From Streptomyces zaomyceticus (GTDB taxonomy: Bacteria > Actinomycetota > Actinomycetes > Streptomycetales > Streptomycetaceae), in the NCBI RefSeq assembly GCF_014656215.1, contig NZ_BNBZ01000004.1, forward strand, positions 343,360 to 407,359: a DNA stretch of 64,000 nt, written 5' to 3'. The position numbers were made by a program, and so were the translations under genes. Shown here piece after piece: positions 7,720 through 17,419 of the stretch. The notes under the pieces were generated by a model. It ran no database searches. It was not told the origin of the DNA and worked only from the letters and a program-made list of their open reading frames with translations. Each line of letters opens with the position of its first letter. The stretch's first letter is position 1.

Positions 7720-8955
7720 GTGACCGTCATCGACATCCCCGGCTCCAAGTCCGTCACCGCCCGCGCGCTCTTCCTCGCCGCGGCGGCCGAGGGCACCACC
7801 TCCCTCCTCAGGCCCCTCGCCTCCGACGACACCGAGGGCTTCGCGGAGGGCCTCACCGCCCTCGGATACGCCGTCCGCCGCGAGCCCGACGCCTGGCACA
7901 TCGAGGGCCGCCCCGCGGGCCCCGGCGCGGACACCGCCGAGGTCTACTGCCGCGACGGCGCCACCACCGCCCGCTTCCTGCCCACCCTCGCCGCCGCGGG
8001 CCACGGCACCTACCGCTTCGACGCCTCCGCGCAGATGCGCCGGCGCCCCCTCGCCCCGCTGACGGAGGCCCTGCGCACCCTCGGCGTCGACCTGCGGCAC
8101 GGCGAGCGGGAGGGCCACCACCCCCTCGCCGTCCACGCGCACGGGGTGAAGGGCGGCGCGCTCACCCTCGACGCCGGGCAGTCCTCCCAGTACCTGACGG
8201 CCCTGCTCATGCTGGGCCCGCTCACCGCCGAGGGCCTCGACATCACCGTCACCGACCTCGTCTCGGAGCCGTACGTCGAGATCACCCTGGCGATGATGCG
8301 GAGCTTCGGCGCCGAGATCCGCCAGGAGGGGCGCACCTACCGGGTCGCCCCCACCGGCTACCGGGCCCGTACGTACGGCATCGAGCCCGACGCCTCCACC
8401 GCCAGCTACTTCTTCGCGGCCGCCGCCCTCGAACCGGGCCGTTCGGTGACCGTCCCCGGTCTCGGCACCGGCGCCCTCCAGGGCGACCTCGGCTTCGTCG
8501 ACGTGCTGCGCCGCATGGGCGCCGACGTCGAGATCACCGACACGGGCACCACCGTCCGCTCCACCGGCACCTTGCGCGGTCTCACGGTCAATATGCGGGA
8601 CATCTCGGACACGATGCCGACCCTCGCCGCGATCGCGCCCTTCGCCGACGGGCCGGTCCGCATCGAGGACGTCGCCAACACCCGGGTCAAGGAGTGCGAC
8701 CGCCTCGACGCCTGCGCCGAGAACCTGCGCCGCCTCGGCATCACCGTCCGTACCGGCCCCGACTGGATCGAGATCCACCCGGGCACGCCCACCGGGCCCG
8801 CAGAGATCGCCACCCACGGCGACCACCGGATCGTCATGTCCTTCGCCGTCACCGGTCTGCGCACCCCCGGCATCACGTTCGACGACCCGGGCTGTGTGAA
8901 GAAGACCTTCCCCGACTTCCACCGGGTCTTCGACACGTTCGTCCGCACCCCCTGA
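7720..8955 (+). CDS. EPSP synthase (AroA) family paralogue
   Basis: A 411-aa enolpyruvyl transferase related to 3-phosphoshikimate 1-carboxyvinyltransferase (shikimate pathway). Visible motifs: IPGSKSVTARAL (residues 6-17, shikimate-3-phosphate/PEP contacts including K10 and R15), SSQYLTALLM, DASTASYFFAAAA, TRVKECDRLDAC and HGDHRIVMSFAVTG. It is shorter than usual bacterial AroA (about 430-450 aa). The loop equivalent to E. coli GNAGTAMR reads RDGATTAR (78-85), so the residue matching glyphosate-site Gly96 is Ala and neighbouring Asn is Asp. The start is GTG 7720 by fit to family length; ATG 7672 is in frame but adds unlikely residues. Streptomyces usually has another canonical aroA elsewhere, so this copy may be specialised; that is inference. 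Confidence 0.85.
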   Translation: MTVIDIPGSKSVTARALFLAAAAEGTTSLLRPLASDDTEGFAEGLTALGYAVRREPDAWHIEGRPAGPGADTAEVYCRDGATTARFLPTLAAAGHGTYRFDASAQMRRRPLAPLTEALRTLGVDLRHGEREGHHPLAVHAHGVKGGALTLDAGQSSQYLTALLMLGPLTAEGLDITVTDLVSEPYVEITLAMMRSFGAEIRQEGRTYRVAPTGYRARTYGIEPDASTASYFFAAAALEPGRSVTVPGLGTGALQGDLGFVDVLRRMGADVEITDTGTTVRSTGTLRGLTVNMRDISDTMPTLAAIAPFADGPVRIEDVANTRVKECDRLDACAENLRRLGITVRTGPDWIEIHPGTPTGPAEIATHGDHRIVMSFAVTGLRTPGITFDDPGCVKKTFPDFHRVFDTFVRTP

Positions 8956-9003
8956 AGCCCGCCCCCGTGAAGACCGCGCGGCGTTTGCGGCAAGAATGGG
9001 GGC

Positions 9004-10254
9004 ATGAGCGACCGCCCCTCTCCTCTCGCCGATCCCCATATCGCCTTCGACGTCTCCGAAGGACGCCGGGACATCGTCGTCCTCGGCTCGACCGGGTCCA
9101 TCGGCACCCAGGCCATCGACCTGGTGCTGCGCAACCCCGACCGCTTCCGGGTCACCGCCCTGGCCGCCTCGGGCGGCCGGGTCGCGCTGCTCGCCGAGCA
9201 GGCGCACCGGCTGAAGGTCGCCGCGGTCGCCGTGGCCCGCGAGGAGGTGCTGCCGGAGCTGCGTGACGCGCTGAAGTCGCTGTACGGCTCCGAGCCGCTG
9301 CCCGAGCTCCTCGCCGGCCCCGGCGCGGCCACCCAGCTGGCCGCCTCGCCGTGCCACACCGTCCTCAACGGCATCACCGGCTCCATCGGCCTCGCGCCGA
9401 CCCTGGCCGCCCTCGAAGCGGGCCGGACCCTCGCCCTCGCCAACAAGGAGTCGCTGATCGTCGGCGGCCCCCTGGTGAAGGCGCTCGCGAAGCCGGGGCA
9501 GATCATCCCGGTCGACTCGGAGCACGCGGCCCTCTTCCAGGCGCTCGCCGCGGGCACCCGCGCCGATGTCCGCAAGCTGGTCGTCACCGCCTCGGGCGGC
9601 CCCTTCCGCGGCCGTACCCGCGCGCAGCTCGCCGACGTCACCCGCGAGGACGCGCTCGCCCATCCCACCTGGGCGATGGGACCGGTGATCACGGTGAACA
9701 GCGCCACCCTGGTCAACAAGGGCCTGGAGGTCATCGAGGCGCACCTCCTCTACGACATCCCCTTCGACCGCATCGAGGTCGTCGTCCACCCGCAGTCGTA
9801 CGTCCACTCGATGGTCGAGTTCACGGACGGTTCGACGCTCGCCCAGGCCACCCCGCCCGACATGGGCGGCCCGATCGCCATCGGCATCGGCTGGCCCGAG
9901 CGGGTCCCGGACGCGGCCCCCGCCTTCGACTGGACCAAGGCCTCCACCTGGGAGTTCTTCCCGCTCGACACCGAGGCGTTCCCGTCGGTCGGCCTGGCCC
10001 GGCACGTCGGCGAGCTGGGCGGCACGGCCCCCGCCGTCTTCAACGCGGCCAACGAGGAGTGCGTCGAGGCGTTTCTCGCCGGACGGCTGCCGTTCAACGG
10101 AATCATGGATACGGTCACAGCGGTCGTCGCGGAGCACGGCGTTCCCGGTACGGGAACCTCCCTCACCGCGCCGGACGTCCTCGAAGCGGAGACCTGGGCG
10201 CGCGCCCGGGCCCGAGAGCTCGCAGCGAAGGCAACAGCGGAGGCCCGCGCATGA
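9004..10254 (+). CDS. dxr: 1-deoxy-D-xylulose 5-phosphate reductoisomerase
   Basis: A 416-aa cytoplasmic enzyme that converts DXP to 2-C-methyl-D-erythritol 4-phosphate using NADPH, the committed step of the MEP isoprenoid route. The NADPH fold is clear ([17 protein letters not shown]). The metal and substrate motifs are present: [42 protein letters not shown] and [14 protein letters not shown], with [12 protein letters not shown] near the end. Length is slightly above the usual 385-400 aa because of a short N-terminal extension. Its stop overlaps the ATG of the downstream protease gene (ATGA), so the two are translationally coupled. Together with ispG downstream it forms a small MEP-pathway cluster. 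Confidence 0.97.
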   Translation: MSDRPSPLADPHIAFDVSEGRRDIVVLGSTGSIGTQAIDLVLRNPDRFRVTALAASGGRVALLAEQAHRLKVAAVAVAREEVLPELRDALKSLYGSEPLPELLAGPGAATQLAASPCHTVLNGITGSIGLAPTLAALEAGRTLALANKESLIVGGPLVKALAKPGQIIPVDSEHAALFQALAAGTRADVRKLVVTASGGPFRGRTRAQLADVTREDALAHPTWAMGPVITVNSATLVNKGLEVIEAHLLYDIPFDRIEVVVHPQSYVHSMVEFTDGSTLAQATPPDMGGPIAIGIGWPERVPDAAPAFDWTKASTWEFFPLDTEAFPSVGLARHVGELGGTAPAVFNAANEECVEAFLAGRLPFNGIMDTVTAVVAEHGVPGTGTSLTAPDVLEAETWARARARELAAKATAEARA

Positions 10255-11558
10255 CCGAAATGCTCCTGTACATCCTGGGCCTCGTGCTGTTCGCCTTCGG
10301 CCTCCTCGTCTCCATCGCCTGGCACGAGCTGGGCCACCTCTCCACGGCCAAGCTCTTCGGCATCCGCGTGCCGCAGTACATGGTCGGCTTCGGCCCCACG
10401 ATCTGGTCGAAGAAGCGCGGCGAGACCGAGTACGGCATCAAGGCCATCCCCGCCGGCGGCTACATCCGCATGATCGGGATGTTCCCGCCGGGCGAGGACG
10501 GCAAGATCGAGGCCCGTTCCACCTCGCCCTGGCGCTCGATGATCGAGGACGCCCGGGAGGCCTCGTACGAGGAGCTCAAGCCCGGCGACGAGACCCGGCT
10601 CTTCTACACGCGCAAGCCGTGGAAGCGCGTGATCGTGATGTTCGCCGGGCCGTTCATGAACCTGGTCCTGGCGGTGGCGCTGTTCTTCGGCTCGATGATG
10701 ACACTGGGCATCGAGGGCCAGACGACGCAGGTCGCGGGCGTCCAGAAGTGCGTGATCGAGCAGGACGAGAAGCGCGACAAGTGCGCCGCGGACGACCCTG
10801 TCTCCCCGGCCTTCAAGGCCGGTCTGAAGGACGGCGACAGGATCGTCGCCTTCAACGGCGCGCCGGTGGGCGACTGGGACACCCTCTCCGACCGCATCCG
10901 CGACACCATCGGCCCCGCGACGGTCACCGTCGAGCGGGCCGGGCAGCGCGTCGAGCTGCACCCCACCCTGGTCGCCAACAAGGTGCTGGCGAAGGACGAG
11001 GACGGCAAGGTCGTCCAGCCGGTCCGGTACGTCGACGCCGGCTACCTCGGCTTCGCCTCCAAGACCGAGGTCGCGCCCCTCACCTTCGTCGAGACCAGCG
11101 ACCGCATGGGCGACCTCCTGGAGAACGGCGTCCACTCGGTCATCGCCCTCCCCGGCAAGATCCCCGGCCTGTGGGACGCCACCTTCGGCGACGGCGAGCG
11201 CGCCGACGACTCGCCGGTCGGCGTCGTCGGCGCCGCCCGCATCACCGGTGAACTGATGACCGTCGAGGCCCCGCCGTCGACGATCCTCGTGATGTTCATG
11301 AACCTGCTCGTCGGGTTCAACGTGTCGCTGTTCCTGTTCAACATGCTCCCGCTGCTGCCGCTCGACGGCGGTCACATCGCGGGTGCCCTGTGGGAGTCCG
11401 TACGCCGTCACACGGCCCGGATCTTCAAGCGCCCCGACCCGGGCCCCTTCGACGTGGCGAAGCTGATGCCCGCCGCGTACGTCGTGGCCGGAATCTTCGT
11501 CTGTTTCACGCTGCTCGTCCTCGCCGCCGACCTCGTCAATCCGGTGAAGATCACGTAG
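10251..11558 (+). CDS. M50 family intramembrane site-2 metalloprotease (RseP-like)
   Basis: A 435-aa membrane protease. The first transmembrane helix contains the zinc motif HELGH (residues 25-29). A PDZ-like domain occupies the centre ([19 protein letters not shown]). The second metal motif, LPLDGGH, lies around 370 in a later membrane helix, and a final helix ends the protein. Site-2 proteases of this type release anti-sigma factors or clear signal-peptide remnants; the substrate here is unknown. GGAGG eight bases upstream and a 4-bp overlap with dxr fix the start. The insertion between the membrane helices with [16 protein letters not shown] contains two cysteines that could pair outside the membrane. 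Confidence 0.95.
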   Translation: MTEMLLYILGLVLFAFGLLVSIAWHELGHLSTAKLFGIRVPQYMVGFGPTIWSKKRGETEYGIKAIPAGGYIRMIGMFPPGEDGKIEARSTSPWRSMIEDAREASYEELKPGDETRLFYTRKPWKRVIVMFAGPFMNLVLAVALFFGSMMTLGIEGQTTQVAGVQKCVIEQDEKRDKCAADDPVSPAFKAGLKDGDRIVAFNGAPVGDWDTLSDRIRDTIGPATVTVERAGQRVELHPTLVANKVLAKDEDGKVVQPVRYVDAGYLGFASKTEVAPLTFVETSDRMGDLLENGVHSVIALPGKIPGLWDATFGDGERADDSPVGVVGAARITGELMTVEAPPSTILVMFMNLLVGFNVSLFLFNMLPLLPLDGGHIAGALWESVRRHTARIFKRPDPGPFDVAKLMPAAYVVAGIFVCFTLLVLAADLVNPVKIT

Positions 11559-11661
11559 CCCGCAGGGGGGCCGGACCCTGGCGTGTCCGGCCCTCCGCCC
11601 CCGGGGCGGTAACCTCGGAGACCTGAGCCCGCCGACGCACAACCTTGAGGTTGCACAAAAG

Positions 11662-12819
11662 ATGACCGCGATTTCTCTCGGTATCCCGACCGTCCCGACC
11701 CGGCTCGCCGAGCGGCGCAAGAGCCGGCAGATCCAGGTCGGCACCGTGGCCGTCGGCGGTGACGCACCCGTCTCCGTGCAGTCGATGACCACCACCCGCA
11801 CGTCCGACATCGGCGCCACCCTGCAGCAGATCGCCGAGCTGACGGCCTCCGGCTGCCAGATCGTCCGCGTGGCCTGTCCCACCCAGGACGACGCCGACGC
11901 CCTCGCGGTCATCGCACGGAAGTCGCAGATCCCGGTGATCGCCGACATCCACTTCCAGCCGAAGTACGTCTTCGCCGCGATCGACGCCGGCTGCGCCGCC
12001 GTCCGCGTCAACCCGGGCAACATCAAGCAGTTCGACGACAAGGTCAAGGAGATCGCCAAGGCGGCCTCCGACGCCGGGACCCCGATCCGCATCGGCGTCA
12101 ACGCAGGCTCGCTCGACGCCCGTCTGCTGAAGAAGTACGGCAAGGCCACCCCCGAGGCGCTCGTCGAGTCCGCCCTCTGGGAGGCCGGCCTCTTCGAGGA
12201 GCACGGCTTCCGCGACATCAAGATCTCGGTCAAGCACAACGACCCGGTCGTCATGGTCGAGGCCTACCGCCAGCTCGCCGCCCAGTGCGACTACCCGCTG
12301 CACCTCGGCGTCACCGAGGCCGGCCCCGCCTTCCAGGGCACCATCAAGTCGGCCGTCGCCTTCGGCGCGCTGCTCGCCCAGGGCATCGGCGACACCATCC
12401 GCGTCTCCCTCTCCGCGCCGCCGGCCGAGGAGATCAAGGTCGGCATCCAGATCCTGGAGTCGCTGAACCTGCGCCAGCGCCGCCTGGAGATCGTCTCCTG
12501 CCCGTCCTGCGGCCGCGCCCAGGTCGACGTCTACAAGCTCGCGGAGGAGGTCACCGCCGGCCTCGACGGCATGACCGTCCCGCTGCGCGTGGCCGTCATG
12601 GGCTGTGTCGTCAACGGCCCCGGCGAGGCCCGCGAGGCCGACCTCGGCGTCGCCTCCGGCAACGGCAAGGGCCAGATCTTCGTGAAGGGCGAGGTCATCA
12701 AGACCGTCCCCGAGTCGAAGATCGTCGAGACCCTCATCGAAGAGGCGCTGAAGATCGCCGAGCAGATGGAGAAGGACGGCGTCGCCAGCGGCGAACCGTC
12801 CGTCGCCGTCGCCGGCTGA
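11662..12819 (+). CDS. ispG: 4-hydroxy-3-methylbut-2-enyl diphosphate synthase
   Basis: A 385-aa iron-sulfur enzyme (GcpE) that converts MEcPP to HMBPP in the MEP pathway. The TIM-barrel part shows [21 protein letters not shown] and VRVNPGNIK. The C-terminal reductase-like part shows [14 protein letters not shown] and [16 protein letters not shown], giving the three cysteines that ligate the [4Fe-4S] cluster, with the following Glu of NGPGE as a conserved ligand. Length is normal. It follows the protease gene after a 103-bp gap and ends before a strong terminator, closing the dxr-protease-ispG unit. Confidence 0.97.
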   Translation: MTAISLGIPTVPTRLAERRKSRQIQVGTVAVGGDAPVSVQSMTTTRTSDIGATLQQIAELTASGCQIVRVACPTQDDADALAVIARKSQIPVIADIHFQPKYVFAAIDAGCAAVRVNPGNIKQFDDKVKEIAKAASDAGTPIRIGVNAGSLDARLLKKYGKATPEALVESALWEAGLFEEHGFRDIKISVKHNDPVVMVEAYRQLAAQCDYPLHLGVTEAGPAFQGTIKSAVAFGALLAQGIGDTIRVSLSAPPAEEIKVGIQILESLNLRQRRLEIVSCPSCGRAQVDVYKLAEEVTAGLDGMTVPLRVAVMGCVVNGPGEAREADLGVASGNGKGQIFVKGEVIKTVPESKIVETLIEEALKIAEQMEKDGVASGEPSVAVAG

Positions 12820-12837
12820 GCCCCGCACACCGACGCC

Positions 12838-12870
12838 GAAGCCCCTCCGCCCACCGGGCGGAGGGGCTTC
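12838..12870 (+). terminator. Terminator after ispG
   Basis: Perfect 15-bp stem (GAAGCCCCTCCGCCC, 12838-12852, paired with 12856-12870) around a 3-base ACC loop, 18 bp after the ispG stop. No U-tract follows, as is common in Streptomyces. Confidence 0.85.
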
Positions 12871-12988
12871 GCGCGCTCGGCGGGGTCCCCCCTCCGCCCC
12901 GGTGCCCCGGAGGTGAACCGAGCCCAAAAGAGAAGGGCGGGGGTAAAGTGCGGAGACCACGTAGAACCGTACGGTGAGGCCCCCCTTC

Positions 12989-13834
12989 GTGCTGACACAA
13001 CCCGCCACCCGGGTCCTCGAACCCGCCGACCTCGGCGCCGCACTCGCCGTCCTGGAGAGCGCCCCCGTCGAGAACGCCTTCGTGACCGCCCGCGTCCAGG
13101 TCGCAGGACTCGACCCCTGGCGCCTCGGCGGCGAGATGTGGGGCTGGTACAGCGAGGGCCGGCTCCGCTCCCTCTGCTACTCCGGCGCCAACCTCGTCCC
13201 CCTCTGCGCGACGCCCGAGGCCGTCCGCGCCTTCGCCGACCGGGCCCGCAGAACCGGCCGCCGCTGCTCCTCGATCGTCGGCCCCGCCGAGCCCACCACC
13301 GAGCTGTGGCGGCTCCTGGAGCCCAGCTGGGGCCCCGCGCGCGACGTCCGCGCCCGCCAGCCGCTGATGGTCGCCGAGGGACCCTCCACCACCGTCGTGC
13401 CCGACCCTCTGGTGCGCCGCGTCCGCAAGGACGAGATGGACGTCATCATGCCCGCCTGCGTGGCCATGTTCACCGAGGAGGTCGGCGTCTCCCCGCTCGC
13501 CAACGACGGCGGACTGCTCTACCAGGCCCGGGTCGCCGAGCTCGTCGGCGCCGGCCGCTCCTTCGCCCGCATCGAGGACGGCAAGGTCGTCTTCAAGGCC
13601 GAGATCGGCGCCGCCACCCGCCAGGCCTGCCAGATCCAGGGCGTCTGGGTCGCCCCCGAGCACCGCGGCAAGGGCCTCTCCGAGACGGGCATGGCCGCCG
13701 TCCTCCAGTACGCCCTGGCCGACATCGCACCCGTGGTGAGCCTGTACGTGAACGACTACAACACCCCGGCGAGGGCCTCGTACCGCCGCGTCGGCTTCCA
13801 GGAGACCGGTGCCTTCATGAGCGTGCTGTTCTGA
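12989..13834 (+). CDS. DUF4081-GNAT family N-acetyltransferase
   Basis: A 281-aa protein in two halves. The N-terminal part (to about 125) looks like the DUF4081 GNAT-like domain (ENAFVTARVQ, YSEGRLRSLCYSGANLVPL). The C-terminal half is a GNAT acetyltransferase: QIQGVWVAPEHRGKGLSETG holds the acetyl-CoA-binding V-x-x-x-x-R-G-x-G loop, followed by SLYVNDYNTPARASYRRVGF. The start is GTG 12989, nine bases after GTGAGG; GTG 12974 is the alternative. The acceptor substrate is unknown. It lies downstream of the ispG terminator with its own leader (12871-12988). Confidence 0.9.
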   Translation: MLTQPATRVLEPADLGAALAVLESAPVENAFVTARVQVAGLDPWRLGGEMWGWYSEGRLRSLCYSGANLVPLCATPEAVRAFADRARRTGRRCSSIVGPAEPTTELWRLLEPSWGPARDVRARQPLMVAEGPSTTVVPDPLVRRVRKDEMDVIMPACVAMFTEEVGVSPLANDGGLLYQARVAELVGAGRSFARIEDGKVVFKAEIGAATRQACQIQGVWVAPEHRGKGLSETGMAAVLQYALADIAPVVSLYVNDYNTPARASYRRVGFQETGAFMSVLF

Positions 13835-13862
13835 GGCACCGGCCGCTTGTAGGGTGCGCCGC

Positions 13863-14408
13863 ATGGATGACGCAGAAGTCATGATCGGACCGGTCAATCT
13901 CGCCGCCCGGGTGGACGAGGCACTCGCCGTGCAGGCGCTCGCCTTCGGCCTCGACGACGACGAGATCGCCGTACGCCGCCACATCGTGCTGCGCCACCTG
14001 CTGAGCCCCGGCGCCCGCGCCTACGGGGCCACCACCGCCGAGGGAAAGCTCGTCGGATTCGTGTACGGGATGCCCAACGACCGCACCCACTGGTGGTCCA
14101 CCGTGGTCGAGTCGTACCTGCGGGCCACCGGTACCGCCGACTGGCTCCAGGACTCGTTCGTCATCACCGAACTCCACGTCCACCCGGCCCACCAGGGCCG
14201 CGGCGTGGGCCGCGAGCTGATCACCACCATCACCGACGGGGCCGCCGAGCCGCGCTCGATCCTCTCCGCGATCGACACCGAGAGCCCGGCCCGCGGCCTC
14301 TACCGCTCCCTCGGCTACGAGGACCTCGCCCGCCAGGTGCACTTCCCGAGCGCCGCCCGCCCGTACGCCGTGATGGGCGCGCCCCTCCCGCTCAAGCGCC
14401 GGAACTGA
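13863..14408 (+). CDS. GNAT family N-acetyltransferase
   Basis: A 181-aa single-domain acetyltransferase. The acetyl-CoA loop is ELHVHPAHQGRGVGRELI (about residues 102-119), followed by ALF-type helix content and SPARGLYRSLGYEDLARQ, the usual C-terminal beta-bulge. The N-terminus has ARVDEALAVQALAFGLDDDE, a common GNAT opening. AGGG eight bases before the ATG supports 13863 over the GTG at 13854. It is 28 bp downstream of the other GNAT gene and probably cotranscribed. Substrate unknown. Confidence 0.9.
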   Translation: MDDAEVMIGPVNLAARVDEALAVQALAFGLDDDEIAVRRHIVLRHLLSPGARAYGATTAEGKLVGFVYGMPNDRTHWWSTVVESYLRATGTADWLQDSFVITELHVHPAHQGRGVGRELITTITDGAAEPRSILSAIDTESPARGLYRSLGYEDLARQVHFPSAARPYAVMGAPLPLKRRN

Positions 14409-14477
14409 TTTCTCCGACCCGGGGAGGCCCGGCTAATCTCGGGGCCATCATCCTTACCCGGCAGGAGTACGAGAACC

Positions 14478-16178
14478 ATGGCCAACGCACCGGTCCAGCG
14501 CATGTCCCAGTTGATGGCGAAGACGCTGCGCGACGACCCGGCCGACGCCGAGGTCCTCAGCCACAAGCTCCTCGTCCGCGCCGGTTACGTGCGTCGCACC
14601 GCCGCCGGCATCTGGAGCTGGCTGCCGCTCGGCAAGAAGGTCCTCTCCAACATCGAGCGCATCGTCCGCGAGGAGATGGACGCCATCGGCGCGCAGGAGG
14701 TCACCCTCCCCGCGCTGCTGCCGCGCGAGCCCTACGAGGCGACCGGCCGCTGGGACGAGTACGGCGCCGAGCTCTTCCGCCTCCAGGACCGCAAGGGCGG
14801 GGACTACCTCCTCGGCCCGACGCACGAGGAGATCTTCACCCTCCTCGTGAAGGACCAGTGCTCGTCCTACAAGGACCTGCCGGTCATCCTCTACCAGATC
14901 CAGAACAAGTTCCGTGACGAGGCCCGCCCCCGCGCCGGCATCCTGCGCGGCCGTGAGTTCCTCATGAAGGACTCCTACTCCTTCGACACGGAGGACGAGG
15001 GCCTCGCCAAGTCCTACGCCCTGCACCGCCAGGCCTACCAGCGCGTCTTCGAGCGCCTCGGCCTCGACTACCGCATCGTCGCCGCCACCGCCGGCGCCAT
15101 GGGCGGCTCGAAGTCCGAGGAGTTCCTCGCCCCGGCCGAGGCCGGCGAGGACACCTTCGCCGACTGCCCGAACTGCGACTTCGCGGCGAACACCGAGGCG
15201 ATCTCCTACGAGCTGCAGACGGTCGACGGCTCCGCCGTCCCGGCCGCCGAGGAGATCCCCACCCCCGACACCCCGACCATCGAGACCCTGGCCGCCTCCC
15301 TCGGCGTCCCGGCCTCCGCCACGCTGAAGAACCTCCTGGTGAAGGTCGACGGCGAGATCGTCGCCGTCGGCGTCCCCGGCGACCGCGAGGTCGACCTGGG
15401 CAAGGTCGAGGAGCACTTCGCCCCTGCGACCGTCGAGATGGTCACCGAGACCGACTTCGCCGAGCGCGCGGACCTCGTCCGCGGCTACGTCGGTCCGCAG
15501 GGCCTGGAGAAGGTCACGTACATCGCCGACCCGCGCGTGGCGCCGGGCACCGCGTGGATCACGGGCGCCAACAAGGACGGGATGCACGCGAAGAACGTCG
15601 TCGCGGGCCGTGACTTCGAGGTCTCCGAGTACGTCGACGTCGTGGTCGTCCAGGAGGGTGACCCGTGCCCCAAGTGCGGCACCGGCCTGAAGCTGGACCG
15701 CGCCATCGAGATCGGCCACATCTTCCAGCTGGGCCGTAAGTACGCCGACGCCCTCAAGCTCGACGTCCTCGGCCAGAACGGCAAGCCCGTCCGCGTGACC
15801 ATGGGGTCGTACGGCATCGGCGTCTCGCGCGCCGTCGCCGCGCTCGCCGAGCAGACCGCCGACGAGAAGGGCCTGTGCTGGCCCGCCGAGGTCGCCCCGG
15901 CCGACGTCCACGTCGTCGCCGCCGGCAAGGCCCTCCAGACCGAGCTGGCCCTGGAGGTCTCCGACAAGCTGGCCGCCGCCGGCCTGCGCGTCCTGGTCGA
16001 CGACCGCGCGGGCGTCTCCCCGGGCGTGAAGTTCACCGACGCGGAGCTCATGGGCGTCCCGAAGATCCTGGTGGCGGGCCGCCGCTCGGGCGAGGGCGTC
16101 GTGGAGCTGAAGGACCGCCGGACGGGCGAGCGCGAGGAACTGACCGTCGACGAGGCGATCGCCCGCCTCACCGCCTGA
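14478..16178 (+). CDS. proS: Prolyl-tRNA synthetase
   Basis: A 566-aa class II aminoacyl-tRNA synthetase that charges tRNA(Pro). Motif 2 reads [21 protein letters not shown], with the TxE-type LGPTHEEIF just before it. The editing INS domain, which removes Ala-tRNA(Pro), occupies about 225-385 ([18 protein letters not shown] and [18 protein letters not shown] content). A C-terminal anticodon-binding domain follows ([18 protein letters not shown]). The length and INS domain mark the bacterial ProS type. AGGAG lies ten bases before the ATG. A perfect hairpin ends the unit at 16190-16227. Confidence 0.98.
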   Translation: MANAPVQRMSQLMAKTLRDDPADAEVLSHKLLVRAGYVRRTAAGIWSWLPLGKKVLSNIERIVREEMDAIGAQEVTLPALLPREPYEATGRWDEYGAELFRLQDRKGGDYLLGPTHEEIFTLLVKDQCSSYKDLPVILYQIQNKFRDEARPRAGILRGREFLMKDSYSFDTEDEGLAKSYALHRQAYQRVFERLGLDYRIVAATAGAMGGSKSEEFLAPAEAGEDTFADCPNCDFAANTEAISYELQTVDGSAVPAAEEIPTPDTPTIETLAASLGVPASATLKNLLVKVDGEIVAVGVPGDREVDLGKVEEHFAPATVEMVTETDFAERADLVRGYVGPQGLEKVTYIADPRVAPGTAWITGANKDGMHAKNVVAGRDFEVSEYVDVVVVQEGDPCPKCGTGLKLDRAIEIGHIFQLGRKYADALKLDVLGQNGKPVRVTMGSYGIGVSRAVAALAEQTADEKGLCWPAEVAPADVHVVAAGKALQTELALEVSDKLAAAGLRVLVDDRAGVSPGVKFTDAELMGVPKILVAGRRSGEGVVELKDRRTGEREELTVDEAIARLTA

Positions 16179-16189
16179 CGCCGGACACC

Positions 16190-16227
16190 CGCGGCGGGAG
16201 CGGGCGCGACCCCTCGCTCCCGCCGCG
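16190..16227 (+). terminator. Terminator after proS
   Basis: Perfect 13-bp stem CGCGGCGGGAGCG (16190-16202) paired with 16215-16227, 12-base loop, starting 12 bp after the proS stop. The remaining 195 bp to the convergent SPFH gene show nothing else I can support. Confidence 0.8.
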
Positions 16228-16422
16228 TACGGCCCTGACGGTCCACTCCGCGCGGGCGTCACCCACCACCCGGGCGGCACCGCCGTCCCGTGTCCGTGGG
16301 GTCCCGCGCCCGCCGTGTGCGGGCCGAGACGCGTCCGGCTCCCGCGCCGCCGCCCGGCGCAGGGCCTCGTCCGGCTTCGCCCCTGCCCCGGCGCAACCGT
16401 CGCCCACAGCGTGGGACGGGGT

Positions 16423-17373
16423 TCAGGCCCCGTCCTCCGTCGGGACGGGTTCCACCGACGCTCCCGTCAGGTCCCCCACCGGCTCCACCCGCGCCGCCGC
16501 GTCGGCCGCACCCCTCAGGTACGCCTCGCTGAACGGCCGTGTCACGGCAGCCGCCTCGCTCGCGCCGGCCGCGGTCCCGGCCGCGGTTCCGGTGGCAGCG
16601 GCACCCACAGGCCCCGCCGTCGAGCGTTCCAGGAAGCGCAGCAGCTCCACCGGGAACGGCAGCACCAGCGTCGAGTTCTTCTCCGCGGCGACCGCCACCA
16701 CCGTCTGCAGCAGCCTCAGCTGCAGCGCCGCCGGCTGGTCGGACATCACCTCCGCCGCCTCCGCCAGCTTCTTCGAGGCCTGGAGTTCCGCGTCCGCGTT
16801 GATGACCCGGGCCCGGCGTTCCCGGTCCGCCTCCGCCTGCCGCGCCATCGAGCGCTTCATCGTCTCGGGCAGCGAGACGTCCTTGATCTCGACGCGGTCG
16901 ATGGCGACGCCCCAGCCCATCGCCGGGCTGTCGAGCATCAGTTCGAGCCCCTGGTTGAGCTTCTCGCGGTTGGAGAGCAGATCGTCGAGGTCGCTCTTGC
17001 CGATGATCGACCGCAGCGAGGTCTGCGCCATCTGGGAGACCGCGAACTTGTAGTCCTCGACCCGTATCAGCGCGTCGGCCGCGTCGACCACCTTGAAGTA
17101 CACGACCGCGTCGACCCGTACCGTCACGTTGTCCCGGGTGATGCCCTCCTGCGCGGGCACGGGCATGGTGACGATCTGCATGTTGACCTTGTGCAGGCGG
17201 TCGACGAGCGGAACGATCATCGTGAATCCGGGCGACCGCACGTCGTCGCGCAGCCGCCCGAAGCGGAAGACGACGCCTCGCTCGTACTGCTTTACGACGC
17301 GCGCCGCCGCACCCGCGTACACGGCGGCCGCCGCGGCCGCGCCGGCCACGGCCACCAGCAGTTCTTCGATCAT
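16423..17373 (-). CDS. SPFH/Band 7 (slipin-type) membrane protein
   Basis: A 316-aa stomatin/slipin-like protein. One N-terminal membrane helix (about residues 4-24) is followed by the SPFH domain: VVKQYERGVVFRFGRL, SPGFTMIVPLVDRLHKVN and GITRDNVTVRVDAVVYFKV. Coiled-coil residues such as ARQAEADRERRARVINADAE and a final Ala-rich tail follow. Such proteins form membrane-associated oligomers that organise lipid microdomains or control proteases. The ATG at 17373 is chosen because GGGGG lies six bases upstream; the longer frame from 17406 has no site. No NfeD partner gene is adjacent, so its partner is not indicated. It is the last gene of the leftward group 19333-16423. Confidence 0.93.
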   Translation of the reverse strand: MIEELLVAVAGAAAAAAVYAGAAARVVKQYERGVVFRFGRLRDDVRSPGFTMIVPLVDRLHKVNMQIVTMPVPAQEGITRDNVTVRVDAVVYFKVVDAADALIRVEDYKFAVSQMAQTSLRSIIGKSDLDDLLSNREKLNQGLELMLDSPAMGWGVAIDRVEIKDVSLPETMKRSMARQAEADRERRARVINADAELQASKKLAEAAEVMSDQPAALQLRLLQTVVAVAAEKNSTLVLPFPVELLRFLERSTAGPVGAAATGTAAGTAAGASEAAAVTRPFSEAYLRGAADAAARVEPVGDLTGASVEPVPTEDGA

Positions 17374-17419
17374 CGCGGCCCCCTGGACTTGAGCCGAACG
17401 GTACAAAGAGGGTATTCCC

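Noticed and set aside
9750..12254. An 834-aa minus-strand frame opposite dxr, the M50 protease and ispG
   Set aside because: Long antisense frames are expected in GC-rich DNA with strong third-position bias; the plus-strand genes have motifs and ribosome binding sites and this frame has none.
16168..16407. A 79-aa minus-strand frame after proS
   Set aside because: It spans the proS terminator hairpin, has no ribosome binding site and no protein-like pattern.
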